Below, in pieces: positions 31,478 to 44,123 of a stretch of DNA of 64,000 nucleotides. Under the pieces are notes generated by a model. The model was given only the letters and a program-made list of their open reading frames with translations, was not told the origin of the DNA and searched no databases. The translations under genes and the position numbers were made by a program. How positions within the stretch are numbered: the first letter of the stretch is position 1; each line of letters opens with the position of its first letter. Source of the stretch: Myxococcales bacterium (GTDB lineage: Bacteria; Myxococcota_A; Bradymonadia; Bradymonadales; GCA-2716585); contig PBBL01000083.1 in the NCBI GenBank assembly GCA_002716585.1, forward strand, positions 31,698-95,697, read 5' to 3'.

Positions 31478-32647
31478 ATGAGTCAACCACGGACCAGCCC
31501 CGACGTGCTGACGATGATCCGCGAGCTGGTGGCGCTCCCCTCGGTGAGCAGCGCCAAGCCCGAGTTGGACATGAGCAACCGCGGCGTCATCGATCGGCTC
31601 GCAACGTGGCTCGACGGCATGGGCTTCGCCGTCGAGATCCTCCCCTTGCCGGAGCAGCCCCACAAGGCCAACCTGATCGCGACCCTCGGGCGAGGCCCAG
31701 GGGGCCTCGTGCTGTCCGGTCACACCGACACCGTGCCCTGGGACGACGGGCTGTGGCAGCACGACCCGTTCGGCGGCGTGGAGGCCGACGGCCGCATCTA
31801 CGGGCTCGGCACCACCGACATGAAGTCCTTCTTCGCGCTGGCGACGCAGGCCGCCTCCCGGTTTCGGGCCGCCGACCTCAAGGAGCCGCTGATCCTGCTC
31901 GCCACCGCCGACGAGGAGACCTCGATGGCCGGGGTCCGCGCCCTCGTCGACGCGCAGAAGCCCAAGGCGCGCTACGCCGTCATCGGCGAGCCGACCAACA
32001 TGCGCCCGATCCGCATGCACAAGGGGATCTTCTCGACGGCGGTGGAGCTGCGGGGCCGCTCCGGGCACTCCAGCAACCCGGCGCTGGGCGTCAACGCGCT
32101 GGAGGGCATGCACCACGTCATCGCCGCGCTGCTCCGGTGGCGTGAGGCGCTTCAGGCCCAACACCATCACCCCGCCTTCGAGGTCCCCGTCCCGACCATG
32201 AACCTCGGCCACATCCACGGCGGTGACAACCCCAACCGCATCTGTGGACACTGCCACCTGCACGTCGACTTTCGACCCCTGCCGGGCATGCACAACGCCA
32301 CGCTCCAACGCCAGCTCCGGGAGCAGGTCGAGGAGGCGGCGCGCGACTGGGATCCTCGCCTCGGCGTGGACGTCCTGTCGCTGTTCGACGGGATCCCGCC
32401 CTTTGAGACGCCCGCCGACTCCGAGATCGTCCGCGTGGCGGAGGCGCTCACGGGCGCCCAGGCCGAGGCGGTCGGGTTTGGCACCGAGGGGCCGTTCCTG
32501 GCGGAGCTTGGCCTGGAGGCGATCGTCCTCGGGCCGGGCGACATCGATCTGGCCCACCAACCCAACGAGTACCTCTCCACCGCGCAGATCAAGCCCACGC
32601 TCCGCCTCCTGGAGCGGCTGATCGAGCGGTTCTGCGTACGTCCCTGA
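31478..32647 (+). CDS. argE: Acetylornithine deacetylase (ArgE), M20 family
   Basis: 389 residues from the ATG at 31478 (a GTG lies six bases upstream). It is a zinc amidohydrolase that frees ornithine from N-acetylornithine in arginine synthesis. Metal and catalytic motifs are visible: LSGHTDTVPW (His, Asp), GTTDMKSF (bridging Asp), ATADEETS (Glu pair) and GEPT. The lid domain begins near residue 180 (GRSGHSS). The C-terminal segment EGPFLAELGLEAIVLGPGDIDLAHQPNEYL-type pattern (GDIDLAHQPNEYL) is typical of ArgE rather than DapE. No other arg gene is nearby. Confidence 0.88.
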   Translation: MSQPRTSPDVLTMIRELVALPSVSSAKPELDMSNRGVIDRLATWLDGMGFAVEILPLPEQPHKANLIATLGRGPGGLVLSGHTDTVPWDDGLWQHDPFGGVEADGRIYGLGTTDMKSFFALATQAASRFRAADLKEPLILLATADEETSMAGVRALVDAQKPKARYAVIGEPTNMRPIRMHKGIFSTAVELRGRSGHSSNPALGVNALEGMHHVIAALLRWREALQAQHHHPAFEVPVPTMNLGHIHGGDNPNRICGHCHLHVDFRPLPGMHNATLQRQLREQVEEAARDWDPRLGVDVLSLFDGIPPFETPADSEIVRVAEALTGAQAEAVGFGTEGPFLAELGLEAIVLGPGDIDLAHQPNEYLSTAQIKPTLRLLERLIERFCVRP

Positions 32648-32657
32648 GCGCCACCCC

Positions 32658-34475
32658 ATGAATCGACTGATCGGTACCCTGCTCGCCGCGTCGCTCCTCG
32701 GCGCGTGCACGACCACCCCCCCTCGGCCTTCGCCCTCGCCGCCCGAGGCCGCCGCGACGCGCTCCCAGGCCAGCGAGGCACTGGAGGCCCTCGGCGAGGC
32801 GTACTGGGAGCTGTTGATGCGCCACAGCCCGACCTGGGCGACCTTCGCTGGGGATCGGCGTTATGACGCCGAGCTGACCGACGCGTCCGAGGCCGCGATC
32901 CTGGCGCGGCAGGAGGAGCGCGAGGCGCTTCAGCGCCAGCTCGCGGCCATCGATCGGGGGGCGCTCTCGGACAAGGAGCGCGTGACGGCCGACGTCATGG
33001 CCTACAGCCTCGGCTCGACCCGCGCGCAGCGCGCATGCAAGCCCTGGCTGTGGAGCGTCGATCAGCTCGGAGGCCCTCAGACGGGGATGCCGCAGCTGGC
33101 TCGGTTCTTCAAGGTCAGCTCGCCGCAGGACGCGCGGAACCTCCTCAACCGGTATCGGAAGGTCGCCGGGGTGTTCGACGCCACCGTCGCCAACCTCCGC
33201 AAAGGTCTGGAGCAGGGTTATGTCGCGCCGCGCATCAACGTCGAGCGGGTCATTCGTCAGCTGGAGGACCAGAGTCACCTCCCGCCGGCTGACACGGAGT
33301 ACATGAAGCTCGCCCTCAAGCAGCTCGACGACAGCGGCCTGGAGGAGGCGGCGCTCGTCGATGAGCGGGGGCGGCCGATCCGCGAGCAGCTCCTCGTGGT
33401 GGTCCGCGACGCGATCTACCCGGCGATGAACCGCTACCTGGCGCTCCTCAAGTCCGAGATCCTGCCTCAGGCGCGCGAGTCGGTGGGGGTCTCGGCGCTG
33501 CCCGGCGGCGCGGCCTGCTACCAGGAGAAGATCGAGCGCTCCACGGGCATGGACGCGGCGGCCGATGAGATTCACGCGATCGGCCTGAGCGAGGTCGAGC
33601 GGATCCTCAAGGAGATGGAGGCGCTGATCCGCTCGACAGGGAGCCAGAGCGGGGTGGAGGCGCACCTCGCCGAGCTGAACAAGGCGCCCGACCTGAGGCT
33701 GGACAGCCGAGACGCGATCCTGGAGTACAACCGCCAGCTCATCGACAGGGCGATGAAGCAGCTCCCGAAGGCGTTCGAGACGATCCCCGAGGCGAAGGTG
33801 GAGGTGATCCCGATCCCCGAGACCCAGGAGCGGGACGCCCCGGCGGCCTTCTACGTCGGGCCGCCCGCCGACGGCTCCCGGCCCGCCTACTACTACGTCA
33901 ACACCTACAAGCCGCCCACGCGGCCGACCTGGACCATGGCGGCGCTGGCGTTTCATGAGGCGGTGCCAGGCCACCACCTCCAGAACGCGCTGTCCTCCGA
34001 GAACGACGACCTCCCCAGGTTCCAGCGCGAGGTCGGCATGACCGCCTTCGGCGAGGGGTGGGCGCTCTACGCGGAGAGCCTGGCTGGGGAGCTGGGGCTG
34101 TATCACACGCCCGAGGAGCAGATGGGCGCGTTGAGCTATGAGATGTGGCGCGCCGTGCGCCTCGTGGTCGACACCGGCATGCATGCGAAGGGGTGGTCGC
34201 GGCAGGAGGCGCTCGACTACCTGATCAAGCACACCAGCAAGGACCCGGAGGAGGCGGCCAACGAGATCGACCGCTACATCGTCTGGCCCGGGCAGGCGCT
34301 GGCCTACAAGATCGGGCAGCTGGAGATCGAGGGGCTGCGCGAGGAGGCTCGAAGCGCCCTCGGTGAGCGCTTCGACCTGGCCGCCTTCCACACCGTCGTG
34401 TTGTCGTCTGGCTCGGTGCCGCTCAAGACCCTGCGGCGCAACGTCGAGGCCTGGATCGCGGCGCAGCGCCCCTGA
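32658..34475 (+). CDS. DUF885 lipoprotein, putative zinc peptidase
   Basis: 605 residues. The signal peptide ends in lipobox LLGAC followed by a Pro-rich linker, so it is lipid-anchored. It belongs to the DUF885 family: the metal motif FHEAVPGHHLQ (HExxxxHH-like) is near residue 435, followed by FGEGWALYAESL with the downstream glutamate. Members behave as metallocarboxypeptidases or are untested. It starts ten bases after argE and so is probably in the same transcript. The start has no strong ribosome binding site, consistent with coupling. The substrate is unknown. Confidence 0.9.
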   Translation: MNRLIGTLLAASLLGACTTTPPRPSPSPPEAAATRSQASEALEALGEAYWELLMRHSPTWATFAGDRRYDAELTDASEAAILARQEEREALQRQLAAIDRGALSDKERVTADVMAYSLGSTRAQRACKPWLWSVDQLGGPQTGMPQLARFFKVSSPQDARNLLNRYRKVAGVFDATVANLRKGLEQGYVAPRINVERVIRQLEDQSHLPPADTEYMKLALKQLDDSGLEEAALVDERGRPIREQLLVVVRDAIYPAMNRYLALLKSEILPQARESVGVSALPGGAACYQEKIERSTGMDAAADEIHAIGLSEVERILKEMEALIRSTGSQSGVEAHLAELNKAPDLRLDSRDAILEYNRQLIDRAMKQLPKAFETIPEAKVEVIPIPETQERDAPAAFYVGPPADGSRPAYYYVNTYKPPTRPTWTMAALAFHEAVPGHHLQNALSSENDDLPRFQREVGMTAFGEGWALYAESLAGELGLYHTPEEQMGALSYEMWRAVRLVVDTGMHAKGWSRQEALDYLIKHTSKDPEEAANEIDRYIVWPGQALAYKIGQLEIEGLREEARSALGERFDLAAFHTVVLSSGSVPLKTLRRNVEAWIAAQRP

Positions 34476-34476
34476 G

Positions 34477-36957
34477 TCACGGCTCCTCGAACCCGTCGGG
34501 GCAGCCGATCCCCTCCAGCAGGAGGGTGTTGTCCTCCAGGCTGCACTCCGGCAGGAGCGCCTCCTGGTCGGCGGGGCGAGCGGCGCGCAGGAGGACATCG
34601 ACCGGGCCGCGCAGATCGTCGAACGTCAGCGTCACCGTCTCCCGGTCGCCCGGCTCCAGCCGGGTCGTTGAGGTGACCTCCAGCAGCGACCCCGTGTCGA
34701 TCTCGTTGAACCGCGCCTCCACCGTCACGCCAGGGGGTACGGTCAGCGAGCCGCGGTTGTTCAACCCCACGACGATGGTGTAGCGATCGGGGCACTCCCC
34801 CAGCTCCACCGCGCCGAGGAGCGTGCTCAGCGTGACGTTGGGGGCGGGCACGGCGCCTGTCCCGCTCGTCTGCGCGCGGAAGGCGTTGCTCTCCTCCCAC
34901 CACGCCGGGAGGATGACGGGGACGGTCATGTTGTCCGCGATCCCCTCCGCGATGTAGGCGGTCTGGTTCCACACGTTGCGCGTCGCCGTCCACCGATCGC
35001 GCACATCCCCGAACACGACGATCTGATCGAGCGCCTCGCCGCTCCCCGCCGCGACGACCAGCTCCGTGGCCCTGTCCGCGTCCACGTCGAGCGCGTAGGG
35101 GGTGTTGAACGGCACCTGGGATCCCCCCTGCGGGTGCTCGGTGAGCAGGAAGCCGTCGGCGGCGCGCAGGATCTTGACGCTGCTGCTGTCCGAGACGACC
35201 ACCTCCAGCGCCCGATCGCCGTCGAGGTCGATCAGGGTCGCCCCGGCGGTCGGGTGGGCGCGGTCGAGAGGCGCCGTCCACAGCACGGCGCCGTCGGCGC
35301 CTACCAGCGCCAGCACGTCGGGGCCAGCGACGTAGGCGATCTCGGGGGTGCCGTCGCCGTCTGTATCCGCGATGGCGGGCAGGCCCCCGCCGCCGCCCGC
35401 CCCTTCGGGGGTGATCGGCCCCCAGCGCAGCTCACAGGCCGCGCTCAGGGCGCGCACGGCGCCGTCCCCCGACACGACGACCAGCTCCGGCCCCGGGGCG
35501 CCGCCGAGGTCGGCGATCGCCGTGTAGCCGTCCGCGCCTTGCGAGCACCGCGTCTCGCCCTGCGTGGAGTAGACCGTGCCGCCCGCGACGATCTCCAGCT
35601 GGGGGTCGTCGTCGAGGTTGGCGGCCAGCCCGACGCCGGGGTGGAGGTCGGGCGAGTGGGTGCCCTGGTGGGCGTCGCCGAGCCAGACGCGCGAGCCCGC
35701 CTCCGAAAAGAGGCTGCCCCCCGCGACGATCTCGGCGAAGCCGTCTTGATCGACGTCGAACAGCCCAGGGAGGTGCGACGTGCGCGACGCGGAGGTCCAG
35801 ACGGTGGAGCCGGAGATGTCGTGCGCCACGAGCCGGTCGCCGCGGAGGACGACCGTCTCCGGGCGCGTGTCGCCGTCCAGGTCGCCGAGCGCCACCCCGC
35901 GGGTGGCGCCTCCGACGGAGGAGGCGCTCCAGAGCCGCTGCCCGGTGAGCGCGAGCGCGACGGTGGAGCGGTCGGACGGCCCCTGCGGCGCGAGCGGGGC
36001 GACGACCGCGGCTTGATCGGCGCGGTCGATGACGCCGCTGTTGTCGACGTCGCGCAGCGGCCCGAGGCCGAGCGGTCCGGCGAGGAAGGGGGCGGGGAGG
36101 GTCGCCTGGACGGTCACCTCGATCAACTCCGGGGTGTCGCGGAAGGAGCACGCGGTGTCGTAGCACAGCCCGGAGACCGGGTTGCACCGCAGCGCGTCGG
36201 AGTCGCAGTCGCTGTGGGAGCGGCACCCCTCGCAGCTCAACAGGTCGCGGTTGCAGGTGCCCTCGGGGCAGTCCGCGTCATCGACGCACCCCACGCACTC
36301 GCTCCCCTGCTCGGTGCGCATGCAGGCCGGTTGCAGCTCGTTGTCGCTGCAATCGTCGTCCGTGGCGCAGCGCGTGCAGAAGCGTCGCTCCGGGTCGCAC
36401 ACCAGCCCCGGGGTGCAGTCGCCGTCGTCGAGGCACTCGACGCAGGCGCCGGTGTCGGTGTCGCAGGAGGTGCCGCTCGGGCACTCCGCGTCCGAGGAGC
36501 AGCTGGAGCAGGCGAAGTCGTCGGCGGTGCAGGGGCGGCTGCTCGCCGCGCACTCGAACGAGACGCGGCACACCAGCCCGCCTGGGCAGTCGAGGTTGTC
36601 CAGGCAGGGCACGCACAGCGACTCTCCCTGGAAGCAACGCTCGCCGCCGGTGCAGTCGGCGTCGAAGGTGCATTCACCGGCGGCGACGCACGTCGGCGGG
36701 GTGCCGCGGCACTGCTGGCCCAGCTCACAGTCGAGGTCGCTCAGGCACCCCTCGACGCACTGGTTGTTGACGCAGATGAAGCCCCGCGTGCAGTCCAGCG
36801 CGGTGTCGCAGGCGTTGTCCGGGTCGCCCGCGTCGGCGAACTCGAACTCCAGGCTGTCGCCTGGGGCGTTGAGATCGAAGCACCCCGCGAGGAGCAGGAG
36901 GAGCGCGATCACGATCGGCAGGAGGGCGCCTGGTGTCAGGATCCTGGGTGTCAGCAT
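34477..36957 (-). CDS. Large surface lipoprotein: Cys-rich repeats plus FG-GAP/VCBS propeller
   Basis: 826 residues. Lipobox LLLAGC. Residues about 50-275 form seven to nine short Cys repeats of the type CxxDxDCxxGxxC (for example CLSDLDCELGQQC, CLDNLDCPGGLVC), as in Dickkopf-like myxobacterial proteins. Residues about 300-660 carry FG-GAP/VCBS repeats with Ca-binding loops (DLDGDTRPE, DVDQDGFAE, DTDGDGTPE), giving a beta-propeller. A beta domain with a CARDB-like pattern ends it. Such proteins are displayed on the outer membrane and bind ligands or partners. It converges on the DUF885 gene with one base between. The role is unknown. Confidence 0.88.
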   Translation of the reverse strand: MLTPRILTPGALLPIVIALLLLLAGCFDLNAPGDSLEFEFADAGDPDNACDTALDCTRGFICVNNQCVEGCLSDLDCELGQQCRGTPPTCVAAGECTFDADCTGGERCFQGESLCVPCLDNLDCPGGLVCRVSFECAASSRPCTADDFACSSCSSDAECPSGTSCDTDTGACVECLDDGDCTPGLVCDPERRFCTRCATDDDCSDNELQPACMRTEQGSECVGCVDDADCPEGTCNRDLLSCEGCRSHSDCDSDALRCNPVSGLCYDTACSFRDTPELIEVTVQATLPAPFLAGPLGLGPLRDVDNSGVIDRADQAAVVAPLAPQGPSDRSTVALALTGQRLWSASSVGGATRGVALGDLDGDTRPETVVLRGDRLVAHDISGSTVWTSASRTSHLPGLFDVDQDGFAEIVAGGSLFSEAGSRVWLGDAHQGTHSPDLHPGVGLAANLDDDPQLEIVAGGTVYSTQGETRCSQGADGYTAIADLGGAPGPELVVVSGDGAVRALSAACELRWGPITPEGAGGGGGLPAIADTDGDGTPEIAYVAGPDVLALVGADGAVLWTAPLDRAHPTAGATLIDLDGDRALEVVVSDSSSVKILRAADGFLLTEHPQGGSQVPFNTPYALDVDADRATELVVAAGSGEALDQIVVFGDVRDRWTATRNVWNQTAYIAEGIADNMTVPVILPAWWEESNAFRAQTSGTGAVPAPNVTLSTLLGAVELGECPDRYTIVVGLNNRGSLTVPPGVTVEARFNEIDTGSLLEVTSTTRLEPGDRETVTLTFDDLRGPVDVLLRAARPADQEALLPECSLEDNTLLLEGIGCPDGFEEP

Positions 36958-37216
36958 GGACGCTGCTCTGGGGGCATGGGTTCAGCTCGCGTGGCTTCGT
37001 CACATCGCGCCCGCGCGATGCAGGGGCTTCGCGGTTGGCGTCACGGCCACGGGCGTACAAACTACCACGTTGCGCGGGCGCGGCGTAGCGCTCCTCGCAC
37101 ATCGGGCGGTGTCCTCGACTCACACCCGAGAAACCGCTCTGCCCCCCAGATGAATCCTGTGCTATGTTAGATGCGCTCGGGTCAATGACCTGTTTGACGG
37201 CTTCATGGCATAATCG

Positions 37217-40916
<3,700 letters not shown>

Positions 40917-40918
<2 letters not shown>

Positions 40919-40936
40919 GGCCCGTCTCCGGGCCTC
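40917..40936 (+). terminator. Terminator hairpin after the kinase fusion
   Basis: GAGGCCCG (40917-40924), loop TCTC, CGGGCCTC (40929-40936). It overlaps the stop codon. No long T run follows. Confidence 0.55.
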
Positions 40937-41001
40937 GTTCGTGAGCGGTGTGTGGGGGGCTTCAGCAGGGGCGCGCCGGGGGTGTGGCGCGCCTGAGAGG
41001 C

Positions 41002-41592
41002 TCAGGGGGCGGCAGGGGCGCCGCCCGCGGTGTTGCCGTCGGTGGGAGCCGCGCCGGTCGTCCCGGCGGGGGTGGTCCCGTCGGCAGGAGCCTCGCCGCC
41101 CGCGGTCCCAGCGGCGGTGCCGCCCGCGGTCGCGCCGTCGGTGGTCCCGTCCCCGGCCGCCGCGCCTTCGGTGGTCGTCGCGCCCGTGGCGCCGCCCGTG
41201 GTGGCGGCGGCGTCGTTGGTGGCCTCGTCCTTCTTCTCCTCCTCCGGCTCCTCCTCAGGCTCGGGGGTGGCGGTCGCCGTCGGCGCCGGGGGCTTGAGGT
41301 AGTCTTCGGCGAAGGCCTTGCCGGTCAGCCCGTCCATGATCGGCGGGTAGAAGCCGCCGAGCATGACCGCGATCAGCACGGTGCCGAGGAGCCAGAGGGT
41401 CGCGGCCTTCTCCTTGCCCTCTTTTTCGAGCTTGTAGAAGGCAAACCAGAAGGTCACGAAGTCGATCAGGATGACCCCGATGCCGATCCCGGCGTTGTAC
41501 TTGAACCCGTAGTAGGCCAACCAGAACTTACCCGCGAGGTGCATGAGCACGGCGAGGAACAATACGGCGAGAGTGATCAGTACGATGGTCAT
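41002..41592 (-). CDS. Small membrane protein with a low-complexity Ala/Gly/Thr tail
   Basis: 196 residues. Three predicted membrane helices occupy residues 1-85 (LITLAVLFLAVLMHLAG, GIGIGVILIDFVTFWF, LWLLGTVLIAVMLGGF). A charged Glu/Lys patch (EEEPEEEKKDE) leads into about 80 residues made almost only of Ala, Gly, Thr, Asp and Pro. The tail is intrinsically disordered and repetitive (TTGGATGATTT, TAGGTAAG). I do not recognise the family. A minus-strand promoter is at 41722-41751. Length changes in the tail between strains would be expected. Confidence 0.78.
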   Translation of the reverse strand: MTIVLITLAVLFLAVLMHLAGKFWLAYYGFKYNAGIGIGVILIDFVTFWFAFYKLEKEGKEKAATLWLLGTVLIAVMLGGFYPPIMDGLTGKAFAEDYLKPPAPTATATPEPEEEPEEEKKDEATNDAAATTGGATGATTTEGAAAGDGTTDGATAGGTAAGTAGGEAPADGTTPAGTTGAAPTDGNTAGGAPAAP

Positions 41593-41721
41593 CAGATTTC
41601 CTTCGACGCCTCACGCATGGGCCACCGTGGAGGGTGACGCCCGGCTTCAATCCGAGGTAGTGCCGCTCTCCGTGAGGAGCGGCGAGCCTTGATGAGATAC
41701 ATGCCCGTCGGCACAGAGTCA

Positions 41722-41773
41722 ATAATCGTCGCTCAAGGATGCTCTTGACAAGACCGTCGGTCCCTGCCAATCC
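41722..41773. promoter_or_regulatory. Overlapping divergent promoters
   Basis: Leftward: TTGTCA (41751-41746), 18 bases, GATTAT (41727-41722), for the small membrane protein. Rightward: TTGACA (41745-41750), 17 bases, a weaker CAATCC (41768-41773), for the DUF4397 lipoprotein. The two -35 boxes occupy the same bases, so only one polymerase could bind at a time. Confidence 0.4.
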
Positions 41774-41830
41774 CAACAAGCGCTTTGAGGCGTGGACAAC
41801 GGGCGGGAGACCCGCAGACGAGGTGGAGCG

Positions 41831-42631
41831 ATGTGGCAAGGTCGGACTTGGGGTAGGCGGGGCGTGGCGGTGATCGTGGCGGCGCTCTGGGTGGTCACGG
41901 CGGGCGGCGCCCTGATCGGCTGTGGCGACGACGGCGGCGACGGCGGTGGTGAGCAGGACGCGGGCGAGAGCAACACGACGAGCACGCGCCCGGAGGGCCT
42001 CCGGGTGTTCTACTCGCTCGCGACCCCCGAGTCCGTTGACATCACCCTGATCGACAACAACGACGACGGCAACACGATCGAGCTGCAAGGCGTCACCCGA
42101 AACGTCGCGACGGATTACAACGCGATCCCGGCTGGAGACTACCGGGCGATCTTCCTGGTGTCCGGCTCCCAGGAGCCGCTCCGGGGTGGCACGAGCGTCA
42201 ATAACATCACGGTCGGCGACGGTGAGACGTGGACGCTCGTGTTGACCGAGGACGAGGGCGGCGACCCGGTCCATCAGATGATCCAGGATGAGCTGACGGC
42301 GCCCGGAGAGAACAGCGCCCGCTACCGCTTCGTGTACCGCGCCTCGGGGCCTCGCGCGGATCTCTATGAGTTGCCCTCCGGCGCGCTGCTGGAGCAGGGG
42401 CTGGCGCTCGGCCAGCTGACGCTCTACACCGACGTCGTGGGCGGGACCTACGACTTCGAGGTGCGCCCTGAGGGGTTGAACCAGGTGATCCACAGCATCG
42501 AACAGGTTGACCTCAAGCCGGGGGAGATCTACACCTTCTTCATCGTGGGTAACGGTGACCCCAACGGCGACGGCAACTCGGTGGACAGCAGCGTGGATCA
42601 CGTCCAGGTGCTGGACTGGCGCGTGGACTGA
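41831..42631 (+). CDS. DUF4397-type lipoprotein
   Basis: 266 residues from the ATG at 41831 (AGGTGGAG upstream). The signal peptide ends at lipobox ALIGC, then an Asp/Gly-rich linker. The mature part has the immunoglobulin-like pattern of DUF4397: LRVFYSLATPESVDITL, IPAGDYRAIFLVSGS, EIYTFFIVGNGD. These domains are found on secreted or surface proteins and probably bind other proteins or glycans. The next lipoprotein gene begins about 37 bases downstream on the same strand, so they may form an operon. Confidence 0.78.
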   Translation: MWQGRTWGRRGVAVIVAALWVVTAGGALIGCGDDGGDGGGEQDAGESNTTSTRPEGLRVFYSLATPESVDITLIDNNDDGNTIELQGVTRNVATDYNAIPAGDYRAIFLVSGSQEPLRGGTSVNNITVGDGETWTLVLTEDEGGDPVHQMIQDELTAPGENSARYRFVYRASGPRADLYELPSGALLEQGLALGQLTLYTDVVGGTYDFEVRPEGLNQVIHSIEQVDLKPGEIYTFFIVGNGDPNGDGNSVDSSVDHVQVLDWRVD

Positions 42632-42668
42632 GCGCCTGCGGTGTGAACAGGGCGGCCTCCGCGCCGTG

Positions 42669-43118
42669 ATGACGCGAGCTGGTATGAGACGAGGGCACGG
42701 CACAGCGCACATCGGCAACTCCCTGGCTTCGCTCATGCGCCTGAGCGCGGTCGCGCTGGTGTGTGGGGTCGCGCTGGGGGGCTGCGTGGAGGATGAGCTG
42801 GGCGAGGGGCGCGTCCTGGCGATCGATCGCGTCAGCCCGAGTCAGGCCCAACAGGGCGAGCAGGTGCGGTTGATGGGCGTCGGCTTCGGAGACGCGCGCC
42901 CTGAGCGCGTCGCGGCCTGGGTCGGCGGCGTGTGCACGGCCGTCACGGGGTGGAGCGACACGGCGGTGACGGTCGTCGTCCCCGCTGGCGCGGGGCTCGG
43001 GGAGCGGCTCGTGGTCGTGAGCGCCGATGGGCGCAAGTCGGCCCCGGCGGTGCTGTCGATCGTGGGCGAGGCGAGGCCCGCTGACGTGGTCTACTGCGAT
43101 GAATCCACCGGGAGGTGA
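42669..43118 (+). CDS. IPT/TIG-domain lipoprotein
   Basis: Up to 149 residues. The signal peptide MRLSAVALVCGVALGGC ends in the lipobox GGC and would begin at the ATG 42735; the ATGs at 42669 and 42684 give a longer n-region. None has a good ribosome binding site. The mature part is a single IPT/TIG immunoglobulin-like domain (AIDRVSPSQAQQGEQVRLMGVGFG, VVVPAGAGLGERLVVV). Such modules mediate binding at the cell surface. The stop lies inside the ribosome binding site of the next gene (GGGAGGTGA), so the genes are coupled. Confidence 0.75.
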   Translation: MTRAGMRRGHGTAHIGNSLASLMRLSAVALVCGVALGGCVEDELGEGRVLAIDRVSPSQAQQGEQVRLMGVGFGDARPERVAAWVGGVCTAVTGWSDTAVTVVVPAGAGLGERLVVVSADGRKSAPAVLSIVGEARPADVVYCDESTGR

Positions 43119-43121
43119 GCT

Positions 43122-44120
43122 GTGGCGTTTGAGGTCCTCAACCAGCAGATGCGGGCGCTGAACACCATCGCCGGTAGCCTCACCGGGCAGGTGACCTCCT
43201 TCCACATGGGGCTGCTCCAGTCCCAGCTCGGCTCGCCGCTCCTGTCCGGGCAGCTCGTCCTCGTGGACGCCCTCAAGCTGATGGCGATCATCGAGCTGCT
43301 CCCCGACATGCAGGGCTACGACTTCGACATCTACATCGGCTCCATGGAGCGGCTCGACTTCAGGGAGACCGAGCGGATCCTGACCCAGCTCGACAAGACC
43401 GCGCAGGAGCTGATCCAGATCGAGGAGGTGATCCGCAACCTGGAGCAGATCATCTCCCAGATGAACATGCTCCTCGGTCAGCTCGCCATGGCGGCCGAGC
43501 AGCTCACCCAGATCAGCCAGGCCTTCCAGCAGGAGTCCTCGACCGTCTCCAACTCCCTGAGCCAGCTCCAGGCCGGGATCCTCCCTCAGCTCTACGACTT
43601 CCGCACCACCCTCACGGGGCTCCTGGAGCGCTACCGCGCCGAGGCCAACATCCGGGCCTACTTCCTCTACACCAACCACCGCCGCTTCAAGCCGTTCCTG
43701 CCGCTCTCCTACGGCACCAAGCTCAAGCGGCAGAAGGAGGAGGGGGAGGCGGGCGTCCTCTTCGGGCTCGCCAGGCTCCAGACCGAGTTTGGCCGCTGGG
43801 GCCGGATGCACCGCCTGCTCCTGCGCTACGTCGAGCGACAGGGCAAGCGGGTCGAGGACTACGTCCGCGCCATGAGCGTCCCGATCAACCGGGGGAAGTT
43901 CTCGTTCGCCCTCAAGCTCCTGGAGGAGGCGATCAAGGAGCACCCCACGGAGATCGCGATCCCGAGGCAGCTCGCCGACATGTTCGCCAAGCGTGGGATG
44001 ACCGAGCAGGAGGACGCGGTCTGGGAGATGTGGTGCGAGGCCCACCCCAAGTCGGCTCAAGCGCGCCAGGAGGTTGAGAAGCTCAAAGCGACGCGCGAGC
44101 AGGGCGAGGAGACCGCGTAG
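43122..44120 (+). CDS. Helical protein of unknown function (332 aa)
   Basis: GTG start with GGGAGGTGA just upstream. It has no signal peptide or membrane helix. Residues 75-170 form a coiled coil rich in Gln and Leu (QLDKTAQELIQIEEVIRNLE, MNMLLGQLAMAAEQLTQISQ). The C-terminal half has TPR-like helix pairs (FALKLLEEAIKEHPTEIAIP, RQLADMFAKRGM). A middle segment GRWGRMHRLLLRYVERQG links them. I know no family with this combination. It is probably a cytosolic scaffold. It sits in a likely operon with the upstream TIG lipoprotein and converges on the next gene with three bases between. Confidence 0.75.
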   Translation: MAFEVLNQQMRALNTIAGSLTGQVTSFHMGLLQSQLGSPLLSGQLVLVDALKLMAIIELLPDMQGYDFDIYIGSMERLDFRETERILTQLDKTAQELIQIEEVIRNLEQIISQMNMLLGQLAMAAEQLTQISQAFQQESSTVSNSLSQLQAGILPQLYDFRTTLTGLLERYRAEANIRAYFLYTNHRRFKPFLPLSYGTKLKRQKEEGEAGVLFGLARLQTEFGRWGRMHRLLLRYVERQGKRVEDYVRAMSVPINRGKFSFALKLLEEAIKEHPTEIAIPRQLADMFAKRGMTEQEDAVWEMWCEAHPKSAQARQEVEKLKATREQGEETA

Positions 44121-44123
44121 CGC

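Noticed and set aside
41002..41260. Ala/Gly/Thr-rich tail as a tandem DNA repeat
   Set aside because: The codons vary and no exact repeated unit is seen, so it is low-complexity coding sequence rather than a satellite.
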